10,566 nt of DNA. It comes from Bacillota bacterium (GTDB lineage: Bacteria; Bacillota; Clostridia; DSM-8532). The notes beneath the pieces were generated by a model, which saw nothing but the letters and a program-made list of their open reading frames with translations, ran no database searches and was not told the origin of the DNA. This document shows, piece after piece, positions 1 to 7,131 of this stretch. The first letter of the stretch is position 1. Every line of letters starts with the position of its first letter. The position numbers and the translations under genes were made by a program. The DNA lies in contig JAEXPO010000525.1 in the NCBI GenBank assembly GCA_023446675.1, positions 1 to 10,566 of the forward strand, given 5' to 3'.

Positions 1-404
1 TCATGGGGCGAAAACATGAGGGCCATCAGTATGAGGTTGAAAAGAAAGGCGCCGCCGGGAGGCTTGAACTTCACAAGGGAATAAGCCCCCAAAGAGGATA
101 CGATAACGGTTAAAACCACCGTCACAACGGTTATGAGGATGCTGTTGTAAACATATCTTAAAAACGGAACCGTTGAGCTTCCCAGAGCCTGCAATAAATC
201 GGAGAAGTTTTTCATGGTGGGCCTTGTAACAAAAAAACGGGGCGGGAAAAGAAACAGTTCATCCATGGGCTTGAATGCCGTACTCACAAGGTATACGAGG
301 GGAAGCGAGGTAAACGCCACCAGGCACAGCATCACCGCATACAGGGCCGCTTTGCCCGTTGTAATATGTATCCATTGTCCTTTAAACCAGCGAATCTTAA
401 TCAA
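1..404 (-). CDS. Carbohydrate ABC transporter permease, MalG/LplC-like (N-terminal part, runs off left edge)
   Basis: This is the second membrane subunit of the sugar importer. Only the first 134 codons are present and the 3' end lies outside the window; family members are usually about 270-300 residues. I chose a TTG start at 404 because an AGGAGG site (minus strand, about 414-419) sits 9 bases upstream, and reading on from there is open to the window edge (start LIKIRWFKGQWIH). The first predicted helix (about residues 20-42, rich in L/V/A) is followed by STAFKPMDELF, which resembles the conserved S.K...E motif at this place in MalG-type permeases. A second helix begins near YVYNSILITVVTVV and leads into SLGAYSLVKFK. 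The start is 19 bases after the upstream permease stop, so the two are clearly co-transcribed. The EAA loop that contacts the ATPase is not in the window. Confidence 0.88.
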   Translation of the reverse strand, partial: MIKIRWFKGQWIHITTGKAALYAVMLCLVAFTSLPLVYLVSTAFKPMDELFLFPPRFFVTRPTMKNFSDLLQALGSSTVPFLRYVYNSILITVVTVVLTVIVSSLGAYSLVKFKPPGGAFLFNLILMALMFSPH

Positions 405-423
405 TTCAGTTTGCCTCCTGTTC

Positions 424-1404
424 TTATTCGTCCTTTGTTGCCAAAAGCCTGAAAACCCCTTTACCCAGCACAAAGGTAATGATGAACAGCACCACTGCCA
501 CCGCCGAAGCATAGCCCATCTGAAAGCGGATAAAGGCGTAATCGTATAAATGGGCCACAATGGTATGTCCGGCGTAATTGGGGCTGGGCATGCCTGCCAC
601 AGAAACGGCGATATCAAACACTCCGAAGGAAGTGACTATAGAGTTGATGGCGCCGAACAGAAGCTGTGGCTTCATGGAGGGCAGGGTGAGATAAATCAGC
701 TCCTGAAACTTGTTTTTAATCCCGTCAATGGCCCCAGCCTCGTAATAGGAGGGTGAAATGTTCTGAAGACCGGCCAGAAACACCAAAAAGCCAGTGCCCA
801 TGCTCATCCACAGCGAAATGGTCATAATCACCTTCATAATGTAGGCCGGGTCCGTGTTCCAGAGAATAGGGGAATCAATCATATTCAGGTTTAGAAGAAT
901 ATTGTTGAGATAGCCGTAACGATCGCTGGAGAATATAACCAGCCACACATAGCTCATAGCCACGCCGCTTGTGATGGAGGGCGCGTAAAAGGCCAGAAGA
1001 AAGCCCCGCTTAAAATTGAGCTGATTAATCACCCAGGCAGCAAAGAAGGACAGCAAATACCCGATGGGGCCGGTAACAAGTGAAAAAACCAGGGTATTGC
1101 TTATGGCTGTCAAAAATACCGCATCATCCAAAAGCAGCAGCTTGTAATTATTAAGCCCCACAAACCGGGCAGGCTGAAGCATGTTGTAATCCGTAAAGCT
1201 CAATAAAAAAGCATATACCACGGGAATGACAACAAAAATGGAAAACAGCACGACAAAGGGCAGCAAAAAGAGGTAGCCAATCCAATGGGCTTTTATGAAG
1301 CGCCTGATGGAAGCCAAGGGTGCTGAGCCCGTTTTTCCCCTTGCCTTTCGGGGATCCACGGCTGTGACAAAGGATGTATCATTGCTCATGTTATCGTTAC
1401 GCAA
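424..1404 (-). CDS. Carbohydrate ABC transporter permease, UgpA/LplB-like
   Basis: This is an integral membrane subunit of an ABC sugar importer that pairs with the downstream permease to form the channel. The 326-residue reading has about 40 polar residues, a first helix at roughly 43-66 (FLLPFVVLFSIFVVIPVVYA) and further hydrophobic segments matching the six-helix family plan. The EAA loop that docks the ATPase is clear: YYEAGAIDG from about residue 220, then a LTLPSMKP end. Start choice is awkward. The only good ribosome site (GGGAGG, minus strand 1425-1430) precedes an in-frame ATG at 1422 followed at once by TAA; the usable starts are TTG 1404, 20 bases from that site, or ATG 1389. The C terminus (LLATKDE) is typical of the family. 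It lies 28 bases after the binding-protein stop, in the same operon. Confidence 0.93.
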   Translation of the reverse strand: MRNDNMSNDTSFVTAVDPRKARGKTGSAPLASIRRFIKAHWIGYLFLLPFVVLFSIFVVIPVVYAFLLSFTDYNMLQPARFVGLNNYKLLLLDDAVFLTAISNTLVFSLVTGPIGYLLSFFAAWVINQLNFKRGFLLAFYAPSITSGVAMSYVWLVIFSSDRYGYLNNILLNLNMIDSPILWNTDPAYIMKVIMTISLWMSMGTGFLVFLAGLQNISPSYYEAGAIDGIKNKFQELIYLTLPSMKPQLLFGAINSIVTSFGVFDIAVSVAGMPSPNYAGHTIVAHLYDYAFIRFQMGYASAVAVVLFIITFVLGKGVFRLLATKDE

Positions 1405-1416
1405 GCCTTTAACCGC

Positions 1417-1430
1417 TTACATTTCCTCCC
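1417..1430 (-). other. Start-stop codon pair (ATG-TAA) behind the Shine-Dalgarno of the first permease
   Basis: On the minus strand a GGGAGG site (1430-1425) is followed two bases later by ATG at 1422-1420 and immediately by TAA at 1419-1417. This ATG is in frame with the permease, whose next in-frame start candidates are TTG 1404 and ATG 1389. Either codon 2 has become a stop by one base change, so that translation now restarts downstream, or the pair is a minimal leader that tunes permease expression. The close SD-to-ATG distance makes initiation at this ATG less than ideal. Confidence 0.5.
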
Positions 1431-1432
1431 TA

Positions 1433-4400
1433 TTATTTATTATTGGTAACACCGTATTCTTCCTGTTTCATCCGAAGCTCACGGTTAATGTCCTTTACTG
1501 CCTGTTCCAAAGCGTCCCTCACATCTCCTCCGCTGACCACCACAGTGGTCCAGGCATTGGTCAGGTGTCTGGCCGTAAAGTATCCGCCAAGAACGGTGGG
1601 GGTCTCCTTAGCCCATTCCCATTGCTCCTTGAGAACCTCAATATCCCCTTCATTCCAGGAAAGATTGATAAAGGCCTCCCTGTTGGCCGTATTCCATCGG
1701 GCTTCCGCCCCCATAAGGGCTTCTACCTCCTTGGCAAATTTTGTTTGCGTCTCGGCACTGGACCACCATTTCAAAAACTCCCAGGAGGCTTCAGGCTCCT
1801 CGCTCTGCTTCATAATCACATCTCCCTGGGCGGTGATGGCCCCCGCGGTTCTGTCAATGGTACCGTCTGCTTTCAAAACTCCCGGTATGGGAGCGATGCC
1901 CCATTTGCCCGCCAGCTCAGGCGCGGCCACCGCAAGCTGCATATAGGTATTGAAGTTGCCGATGCCGATGGGCATTCTCCCGTTTCGCATGTACTGATAG
2001 AAGTTTGCCACCTCCGGCACACCGTAATGAGTGAACAGCTCGGTAAACTCCTTAAAGGCCAGGTAGGCTTCCGGGGTATCCAGGGCGGAGGTCATGCCGT
2101 CCTCTGAATAAAATTCCCCGCCGTTCTGAAAAAGAAACTGGGTAAAATCTCTTTCAAAGTAAAACTGAAGGCCGTTTTGATACAATGCAGGCATAACATA
2201 GCTGTAAAGCTGCTCTCTTGTATCCGGAAGCTGAACATTGAATTTTTTAAGTATATCCTTGCGGTAAAACATGACATTAAAGTTCATGGTTTCAGGAATG
2301 GCATAGGTTCCTCCGCCGTATTCATAGGGAGTCATTATGCCTTCCACAAACCTTGCTTTAACCTCATCGAAATCCGGCATAAGGGATAAATCATAAACCG
2401 CATCCCGTATGGCAAATTCCACCGGGGAAGTCGCGTCGACACCCAGTGCCACATCGGGGGCTTTACCCGAGGTAATGGACAGCATAAGGGCATTGGCCGA
2501 ACCGGCCACCAGCTGGCCCGAGGGCACCACATTGACATTGAGGGCAATTCCATATTTGGGAGTAAACTCCTCGTCGGCCAGCTCCTTTATTACCTCCGCC
2601 CATTCCGTTCCTCTTGCTATCCAGACGGTAATGGTCTTGTTTATTTCAACATCATCGGTAAGAACGCTTCCCACATTGTCATAATCCTTGGAAAAGGAAG
2701 CAAAGAAATTAAGAAGAGTGGTTTTAATTCTCTGGAACAGGTTGGACTGCTTATTTGCCCATTTTTCCGCTATGGGGCCGAGCTTGAAGTAATCAATGAC
2801 CAGCGGGGATTTCTGCAGCTCCAGGTACCAGTTGCTCAGGCTTTCCTGGGAGCTTATGAGCTCATCCACCTTCCGTGCAATGCTGTAGGGGTTTTTTATC
2901 ATGGCCTTGAGCTGGGCCTTGATCGTCATAAAATTATTGGCCATTGCCGGTAATTTATCAGACATCGCCTTTAGCTGCTCATACTTCCACTGCATGCTTG
3001 AGGCCAGCTCCTCCATATCCTCCTTCATGCCGGGTATTTTGTTAAAAAAATCATAATCATAATTGGGATCCGGGTCATTACCGGCAATGAGAGTAATATT
3101 GAGCAGCAGGTCCGAAAAAATTTGAATGTCCTCGTTTATGGATTCTATGATAGGTGTCATGGGACCGTATTTAACCTGCATGGAAAGGGTATGGTTCCCT
3201 GCGGTAAGGTAAAATTCATAGGGCTCCCCCTTCTCATCACTTAAAACCGCCGTACTCCAGGCCGGAGAGTAATCGAATTTGTAAGCCAGAAGCTCTTTGA
3301 AAGGCACTTCGCCGTCAATTTTTATCTGCCGGTAGGAGGGAACGCCATCCTGCCACTGCTGCTTTGCCCTGACACCGATTTTGTATAGGCCGTCCTCCGG
3401 TACGCTGAGCTGCCAGGTAATTTCCTGATTGCCGCTTCGCCAGCGGTAAGCCCCCATAACATTAAGCAGTCGGCTGGTGTCTGAGTGGGGAGTCACCAGT
3501 GGATCACCGTCATTTTCACGGCGGAGGGTGGGATCGTTTTTTTCTGTGGCATAGGCCTCAGCCTGAATATCCAGGCTTTGTCCGGCGCTTTTATAACCCA
3601 GGGCCTTGTAGCCTTCAGCGACCTCCTCATAGGCGGTTACCTCCTTAACTGCCAGAACACGTATGGCAGATACGGCCATATCACCTTGAACATAGTTTAA
3701 GCGAAGCACGTGGCTGCCCTTTTCGAGAAAGAACACAAACGGTTCTTCAATGAGTCCTGAGGAATTGGCAAGGGCCTGAGTCCTCCAGCCGGGAACCTCT
3801 GTCTGGGAGGGTCTGGTTTCATCCCCCAGGCTATTTACAACAGGTTCGTTTTTGTCTTTGAAATAGCGGTAAAAGACCAAATCATTGGCTTCCAAAAAAG
3901 GATACCGGCCGTCCACATAAAGGGAGCGTTTTCCCGCACTGGAAGAGCCCTCCGGCAGGTAATAATCCATTTCCAACCGGAAGAGGCCGTCCTGAGCCAT
4001 TGTCACATCAAATTCAATGAAGGGTGTGCTTCCGGTCCATAAAAGAGCCTGCCTGCCCTCATAACCGGTGATTAAAATTTCTGAAGCCCTTTCCGTTCCC
4101 AGGCTGTTAAGGGAAATTTCATAGGTGTCCCCAATGCTTTTTCCCCTCTGAACCTGCTCCCGGAAATAAGACGAATATAAGGGAATCTCATCCGAATTGA
4201 CATAATCACCACCTATTTCTCTTCCCTCAAAGGTTTGATATTTATCCTTCAAGGGCACGCCGGAGGTATTGCCGGATTCACCCAATACAACGGGCGACAG
4301 GCTGCCGCAAAATAAGGCTGCCGACAGCACCGAAAGCAGAATTCTTCGTGGTGTATAAAACCTTTTTGGAAAATGGAATGCAGGTTTCCTGTCCCTGCCC

Positions 4401-4438
4401 TTCCATTTGGCATAAGAGACGCTTTTTTTAGGAAGCAT
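1433..4438 (-). CDS. Large extracellular solute-binding protein with N-terminal carbohydrate-binding-like modules
   Basis: This is the substrate receptor of the ABC sugar importer, acting outside the membrane. At 1001 residues it is more than twice the usual 400-450. The ATG at 4438 has a GGAGGGG site (4443-4449) five bases upstream. A long basic start is followed by a hydrophobic stretch at about 33-52 (ILLSVLSAALFC), a probable signal peptide or anchor; the Cys lacks a proper lipobox (ALFC). Two beta-rich repeats resemble carbohydrate-binding-module sandwiches, at about 105-262 and 287-424. They share the patterns DGLFRLEMDYYLPEG / DGLYKIGVRAK, LYVDGRYPF / IKIDGEVPF and LEKGSHVLRL / LTAGNHTLSM. 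A helical linker spans about 430-590. From about 600 (ITVWIARGTEW) to the end runs a family-1 binding protein core, with SGKAPDVALG, YAIPETMNFNVMFYRKDIL and EASWEFLKWWSS. It is the first gene of the operon and divergent from the AraC regulator. The substrate cannot be read from sequence. Confidence 0.93.
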   Translation of the reverse strand: MLPKKSVSYAKWKGRDRKPAFHFPKRFYTPRRILLSVLSAALFCGSLSPVVLGESGNTSGVPLKDKYQTFEGREIGGDYVNSDEIPLYSSYFREQVQRGKSIGDTYEISLNSLGTERASEILITGYEGRQALLWTGSTPFIEFDVTMAQDGLFRLEMDYYLPEGSSSAGKRSLYVDGRYPFLEANDLVFYRYFKDKNEPVVNSLGDETRPSQTEVPGWRTQALANSSGLIEEPFVFFLEKGSHVLRLNYVQGDMAVSAIRVLAVKEVTAYEEVAEGYKALGYKSAGQSLDIQAEAYATEKNDPTLRRENDGDPLVTPHSDTSRLLNVMGAYRWRSGNQEITWQLSVPEDGLYKIGVRAKQQWQDGVPSYRQIKIDGEVPFKELLAYKFDYSPAWSTAVLSDEKGEPYEFYLTAGNHTLSMQVKYGPMTPIIESINEDIQIFSDLLLNITLIAGNDPDPNYDYDFFNKIPGMKEDMEELASSMQWKYEQLKAMSDKLPAMANNFMTIKAQLKAMIKNPYSIARKVDELISSQESLSNWYLELQKSPLVIDYFKLGPIAEKWANKQSNLFQRIKTTLLNFFASFSKDYDNVGSVLTDDVEINKTITVWIARGTEWAEVIKELADEEFTPKYGIALNVNVVPSGQLVAGSANALMLSITSGKAPDVALGVDATSPVEFAIRDAVYDLSLMPDFDEVKARFVEGIMTPYEYGGGTYAIPETMNFNVMFYRKDILKKFNVQLPDTREQLYSYVMPALYQNGLQFYFERDFTQFLFQNGGEFYSEDGMTSALDTPEAYLAFKEFTELFTHYGVPEVANFYQYMRNGRMPIGIGNFNTYMQLAVAAPELAGKWGIAPIPGVLKADGTIDRTAGAITAQGDVIMKQSEEPEASWEFLKWWSSAETQTKFAKEVEALMGAEARWNTANREAFINLSWNEGDIEVLKEQWEWAKETPTVLGGYFTARHLTNAWTTVVVSGGDVRDALEQAVKDINRELRMKQEEYGVTNNK

Positions 4439-4563
4439 GGTACCCCTCCATTTTTATTTGTGCATTTCGCATAAATAGAGATAATATTAAAAAGAACTAT
4501 TTGACTTTTTTGTCTATGGGCTGTAATTTATTATTATCACAGGGCTGCACAAGCGAACAGTAT

Positions 4564-4595
4564 TACTCTTTTGATAAACGCGATACTATTTTGAT
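4564..4595 (+). repeat. Distal direct-repeat pair, likely AraC half-sites
   Basis: TACTCTTTTGAT at 4564-4575 recurs as TACTATTTTGAT at 4584-4595, eleven of twelve bases identical with a 20-base period. The shared TTTTGAT core has the same orientation as the proximal pair. The pair lies between the candidate transporter -10 and the regulator promoter, on the same helix face to within a base or so. Binding by the neighbouring regulator is inferred. Confidence 0.6.
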
Positions 4596-4635
4596 GTTCC
4601 CGTTATTAACCGATGCATTCTTCGTTTTAGAATAG

Positions 4636-4670
4636 GAATTATTTGATATCTGAAGCGAATTATTTGATAT
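4636..4670 (+). repeat. Proximal 14-bp perfect direct repeat (GAATTATTTGATAT), 21-bp period
   Basis: GAATTATTTGATAT occurs at 4636-4649 and again at 4657-4670 with no mismatch. The period of 21 bases equals two turns of the helix, the spacing used by AraC-family proteins, whose two helix-turn-helix units touch successive major grooves of a direct repeat. The first copy contains the candidate -35 and the second the candidate -10 of the regulator gene, so occupancy would probably block or modulate that promoter. The repeat is seen directly; the binding partner is inferred. Confidence 0.75.
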
Positions 4671-4711
4671 TGCTACGACAAGAAGTTCAAAAGACACGGC
4701 ATAAACGGTTG

Positions 4712-4718
4712 AAAGGAG
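4712..4718 (+). promoter_or_regulatory. Ribosome binding site fixing the regulator start at ATG 4724
   Basis: AAAGGAG lies five bases before ATG 4724. An in-frame TTG at 4643 would add 27 residues but begins inside the direct repeat and has no ribosome site, so the ATG is preferred. Confidence 0.8.
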
Positions 4719-4723
4719 CAAAA

Positions 4724-6904
4724 ATGGCGGCAAAATGGAAGGCTTTTTTAACAGAGCTGCAAAAATTTTCGCGAAAATTCAGAGCAAAAGTCATCTTCAT
4801 TGTTTCCGGATTTTTTATGGCGTTTCTCGTAACATCTCTTGGCTTTGACTACTCCATTAAAAAGGATATGAATGAAAACCTGGACCGCTTCATGAGTGAA
4901 AGCCGACAGGTCAACGATGAATTAATTGGGGAAAAGCTTTACGACTACCTCTACGGCAACCTGGAAAAATACCTTCGCAGCACCTCTTACTCCCTCTTTT
5001 TTGAAAAATCCGACAGCAGTACTGATTTTTTTACTTCCGTTCGAATCTCCATAATAGACAGCATAAGGCACAGCAGCTATATATCGGACTTGTTCCTGTA
5101 CAGGGTTGAAGATGACGCGGTGGTTTCAGCAGGCAACAACGGCTATTCTCTTGAAAGGCTGACCTCCGGCTATAACGATATTAAAAGCATCGTGTCCATG
5201 GGTTCAATTTCGAAGCCCTTTTTCTATATTACTGCCGAAAACACAGCCATTTACGTTTACCCCATTATAAATGGAAATTGGGTGAAGGATACGGCCTACC
5301 GCGGCTTTGCAGGACTATACCTGGCCGATGCCTCCTCTTTTTTCAAGTCTCAGGTAAGTAGTTATAATCCCTCCGGCACCTTTATTATTCTCTGCGGCAA
5401 TACGGTAATATCGGCTGAAGGAGCCAATACTCTGTCCGACGAAATTTTGCTTGATATGCTGCGCAGCAGCCCGGAGGATCAGGTTATAAAAAAGAAAATA
5501 TCCTCTCAGCGATATTCCTATTACTACAAAAGCTCGGGTGTTAACAATTTAGTGTACTTATACTATGAGCCCACCCCCACCTCGGTAAACGGGCTGGCGC
5601 GCAACGGCAGCTACCTTGTACCCTATGCCTTTATCATGGTTACAATAAGCCTTATTTGTATCCTGAGCTATATCCTGCTTAATCACCGTCGCCAAATGCA
5701 CCGAAGCAGGGAGCAAATAACCGCAAAATATGCCGACGAGCTCATGAAATCCAATCCTCCTACGGGGATTGAGCTGGTTATCGAGCATTTTTCGTCCCAG
5801 GAAACACCCTTTCGCTTTTTCTCCGTTTTAATTATAGAGCCGGATTGTGCTTATTTATCCGAGCTGACCGACAAGCAAAAAACCCTTTTATGTGAAACCC
5901 TTCGGGAAACCTCAAAAATTCTGTTTCGGACCCTTGGTCTGCCCCATTCTGTCACGCTTCATAAAAAGGATTGCGTATCCTGCCTTATTAACCATGATGA
6001 GAAGCACGGCATAAAGGATCTGGCTCTTCAGCTGTTTGAAGAGGTGCAAAAATACAATAAGTTCCTTTTTAACATTTACTACACATCCCCCTATCCCAGG
6101 GCAGAAAACGTTTCCGAGCCCTACAAGAGGCTGGCGCACCTAATGAAATATGCCTTTATCTATAATTATTCAAACCGATTTTCCCTCGAGGAGCTGGAAA
6201 AGCTGGAAAGCTATGACTGTGCTATTGAATCCAGGGTTATTGAAACCGTGACCGGTTATTTAAATGATCTATGCCCCGACAGCCAGAATCTGGTGCATTA
6301 TCTTAACAGAACCCTTGCACAGATTCGCAACTGCGGCTATGCCTACCGGCAAACCGTCGACTTTTTTAATCTGGTATTCTATGCCATTAAAGAGGCCTTT
6401 GATGAAAAAGCCCTGGCCTTTGAGTTGGGAGGCGTGCCGCTTACGGGGCAGTTAAGCCGGTTTAAAAGCCTTGAGGAATGCATTTCCTTCATTGAAGCCT
6501 GCATGCTGGAATATCGGGAGCGGATACTGGCTAACAGCACCACTATTCAGCGAAAAAACATGAATCATATCCTTAAATTTATTGACCAGAACATTGAAAA
6601 CGTGACCCTATCCTCCGCCGCCGAGCATTTCCACATTACCTCCGCTCACTTAAGCCGTGTGTTTAAGGATAATGTGGGAATCAATTTTTCCGAATATGTC
6701 TCGGAGCAAAAGCTTATCCGGGCAGCCGGGTGGCTTAAGGAAAATACCAGCCTCAGCATTATTGATATCGCCTCAAGGCTGGGCTACAACACCCCCTCCT
6801 ACTTTTCAGCCAAGTTCAGGGAACGGTTCGGCGTCACTCCCGGAACCTATAAAAAAACCATTCTCAGCAACAGCCGCAGCGGTTTTCATGCGGAGGTAAA
6901 GTAA
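4724..6904 (+). CDS. Membrane-bound AraC-family transcriptional regulator with extracellular sensor
   Basis: This 726-residue one-component regulator probably senses a sugar or glycan fragment outside the cell and controls the divergent transporter operon. In order: a short basic start, helix 1 at about 22-42 (AKVIFIVSGFFMAFLVTSL), an extracellular region to about 295 compatible with a double-Cache type sensor, helix 2 at about 297-320 (YAFIMVTISLICILSYILL), and a cytoplasmic region. Residues of about 360-480 (FRFFSVLIIEPD onward) resemble the degenerate GGDEF-like domain of these regulators, with no catalytic GGDEF. The AraC DNA-binding domain fills about 610-715: LSSAAEHFHITSAHLSRVFK is the first helix-turn-helix and IIDIASRLGYNTPSYFSAKF the second, ending in the signature RFGVTPGTYKK. 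No receiver or kinase domain is present. The closest named relatives are YesN/YtdP-like proteins of Bacillus and Paenibacillus; I give no symbol because the exact subfamily is uncertain. Confidence 0.93.
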   Translation: MAAKWKAFLTELQKFSRKFRAKVIFIVSGFFMAFLVTSLGFDYSIKKDMNENLDRFMSESRQVNDELIGEKLYDYLYGNLEKYLRSTSYSLFFEKSDSSTDFFTSVRISIIDSIRHSSYISDLFLYRVEDDAVVSAGNNGYSLERLTSGYNDIKSIVSMGSISKPFFYITAENTAIYVYPIINGNWVKDTAYRGFAGLYLADASSFFKSQVSSYNPSGTFIILCGNTVISAEGANTLSDEILLDMLRSSPEDQVIKKKISSQRYSYYYKSSGVNNLVYLYYEPTPTSVNGLARNGSYLVPYAFIMVTISLICILSYILLNHRRQMHRSREQITAKYADELMKSNPPTGIELVIEHFSSQETPFRFFSVLIIEPDCAYLSELTDKQKTLLCETLRETSKILFRTLGLPHSVTLHKKDCVSCLINHDEKHGIKDLALQLFEEVQKYNKFLFNIYYTSPYPRAENVSEPYKRLAHLMKYAFIYNYSNRFSLEELEKLESYDCAIESRVIETVTGYLNDLCPDSQNLVHYLNRTLAQIRNCGYAYRQTVDFFNLVFYAIKEAFDEKALAFELGGVPLTGQLSRFKSLEECISFIEACMLEYRERILANSTTIQRKNMNHILKFIDQNIENVTLSSAAEHFHITSAHLSRVFKDNVGINFSEYVSEQKLIRAAGWLKENTSLSIIDIASRLGYNTPSYFSAKFRERFGVTPGTYKKTILSNSRSGFHAEVK

Positions 6905-6938
6905 GTCTCACTTATTGAATTAAGCTATTTATCCGCTT

Positions 6939-6972
6939 AAAAAGCCGCAGGGATTTCTCCCTGCGGCTTTTT
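6939..6972 (+). terminator. Strong intrinsic terminator after the regulator gene
   Basis: Fifteen perfectly paired bases (AAAAAGCCGCAGGGA at 6939-6953 with TCCCTGCGGCTTTTT at 6958-6972) close a four-base loop, and the right arm ends in a T run. It begins 35 bases after the regulator stop. The matching A run on the left makes it potentially bidirectional. Confidence 0.93.
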
Positions 6973-7011
6973 AACGTGGCTTGGAAGACATTTGCCTGAG
7001 CAAATCCGGCT

Positions 7012-7043
7012 AAAAGCTCGGGGGAGCGATACCCCGAGCTTTT
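7012..7043 (+). terminator. Second terminator-like hairpin, tandem with the first
   Basis: AAAAGCTCGGGG (7012-7023) pairs over 12 bases with CCCCGAGCTTTT (7032-7043) around an 8-base loop, followed by GATTTTA. It lies 39 bases downstream of the first terminator and just upstream of the SPFH promoter. It probably acts as a back-up terminator insulating the next gene. A small ATTTGC-CTGA-GCAAAT stem at 6990-7005 lies between the two. Confidence 0.75.
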
Positions 7044-7062
7044 GATTTTACGAAAAGGCCCA

Positions 7063-7091
7063 TTGACAGGAGCAGAAATTCATATTAATAT
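7063..7091 (+). promoter_or_regulatory. SPFH gene promoter (TTGACA-N17-TAATAT)
   Basis: A perfect -35 box TTGACA (7063-7068) is followed by a 17-base spacer and TAATAT (7086-7091, four of six consensus bases). The -10 box lies in the 12-base perfect palindrome CATATTAATATG (7081-7092). The start of transcription would be near 7098, about 34 bases before the gene. This is the best match to a vegetative promoter in the window. Confidence 0.7.
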
Positions 7092-7115
7092 GATTGTGAT
7101 ATCAAAATAATATCA
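7081..7115. promoter_or_regulatory. Operator-like dyads over the SPFH -10 box and start site
   Basis: The palindrome CATATTAATATG (7081-7092) covers the -10 box. It is followed by TGATAT-N7-ATATCA (7097-7102 and 7110-7115), whose left arm also forms the 8-base palindrome TGATATCA (7097-7104). Their place around the transcription start suits a repressor site, for which the RHH protein encoded downstream is the obvious candidate (inference). AT-rich DNA makes short palindromes common. Confidence 0.4.
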
Positions 7116-7131
7116 GTGAGGTGTTAATAAT

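Larger units (their letters stand above)
4439..4723. promoter_or_regulatory. Divergent control region between the transporter operon and the AraC-type regulator gene
   Basis: This AT-rich gap drives both directions. For the transporter (minus) the best candidate is an extended -10, TGTGATAAT at 4541-4533, giving a leader of roughly 90 bases; a TATTAT at 4486-4481 is an alternative without a good -35. For the regulator (plus) TTGATA at 4643-4648, a 17-base spacer and GATATT at 4666-4671 make a moderate promoter that overlaps the proximal pair of repeats. TTGACT at 4501-4506 with TAATTT at 4524-4529 is a weaker plus-strand alternative. Short dyads are also present: TTGAC-N6-GTCTA at 4501-4516 (arms match four of five) and ATTTGTGC-N5-GCATAAAT at 4456-4476 (seven of eight). 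Promoter calls are by eye. Confidence 0.5.

Noticed and set aside
214..549. 111-codon plus-strand frame
   Set aside because: It is antisense to the two permease genes and their junction, with no supporting motif.
1295..2107. 270-codon plus-strand open frame
   Set aside because: It lies antisense to the permease start and the solute-binding domain, both of which have clear family motifs; its product has no recognisable motif and no ribosome site was seen.
4306..4312. Lipobox in the solute-binding protein (AALFC, near residue 44)
   Set aside because: Phe at -1 does not fit the small residue required before the lipid-modified Cys.
4521..4542. CRP/FNR-like site (CTGTAA...TCACAG)
   Set aside because: The half-sites are ten bases apart rather than six, and the inner pairs do not match; it overlaps the extended -10 whose sequence accounts for part of it.
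4643..4723. Longer start (TTG 4643) for the AraC-type regulator
   Set aside because: No ribosome site, it begins inside the direct repeat and candidate -35 box, and ATG 4724 has a good AAAGGAG.
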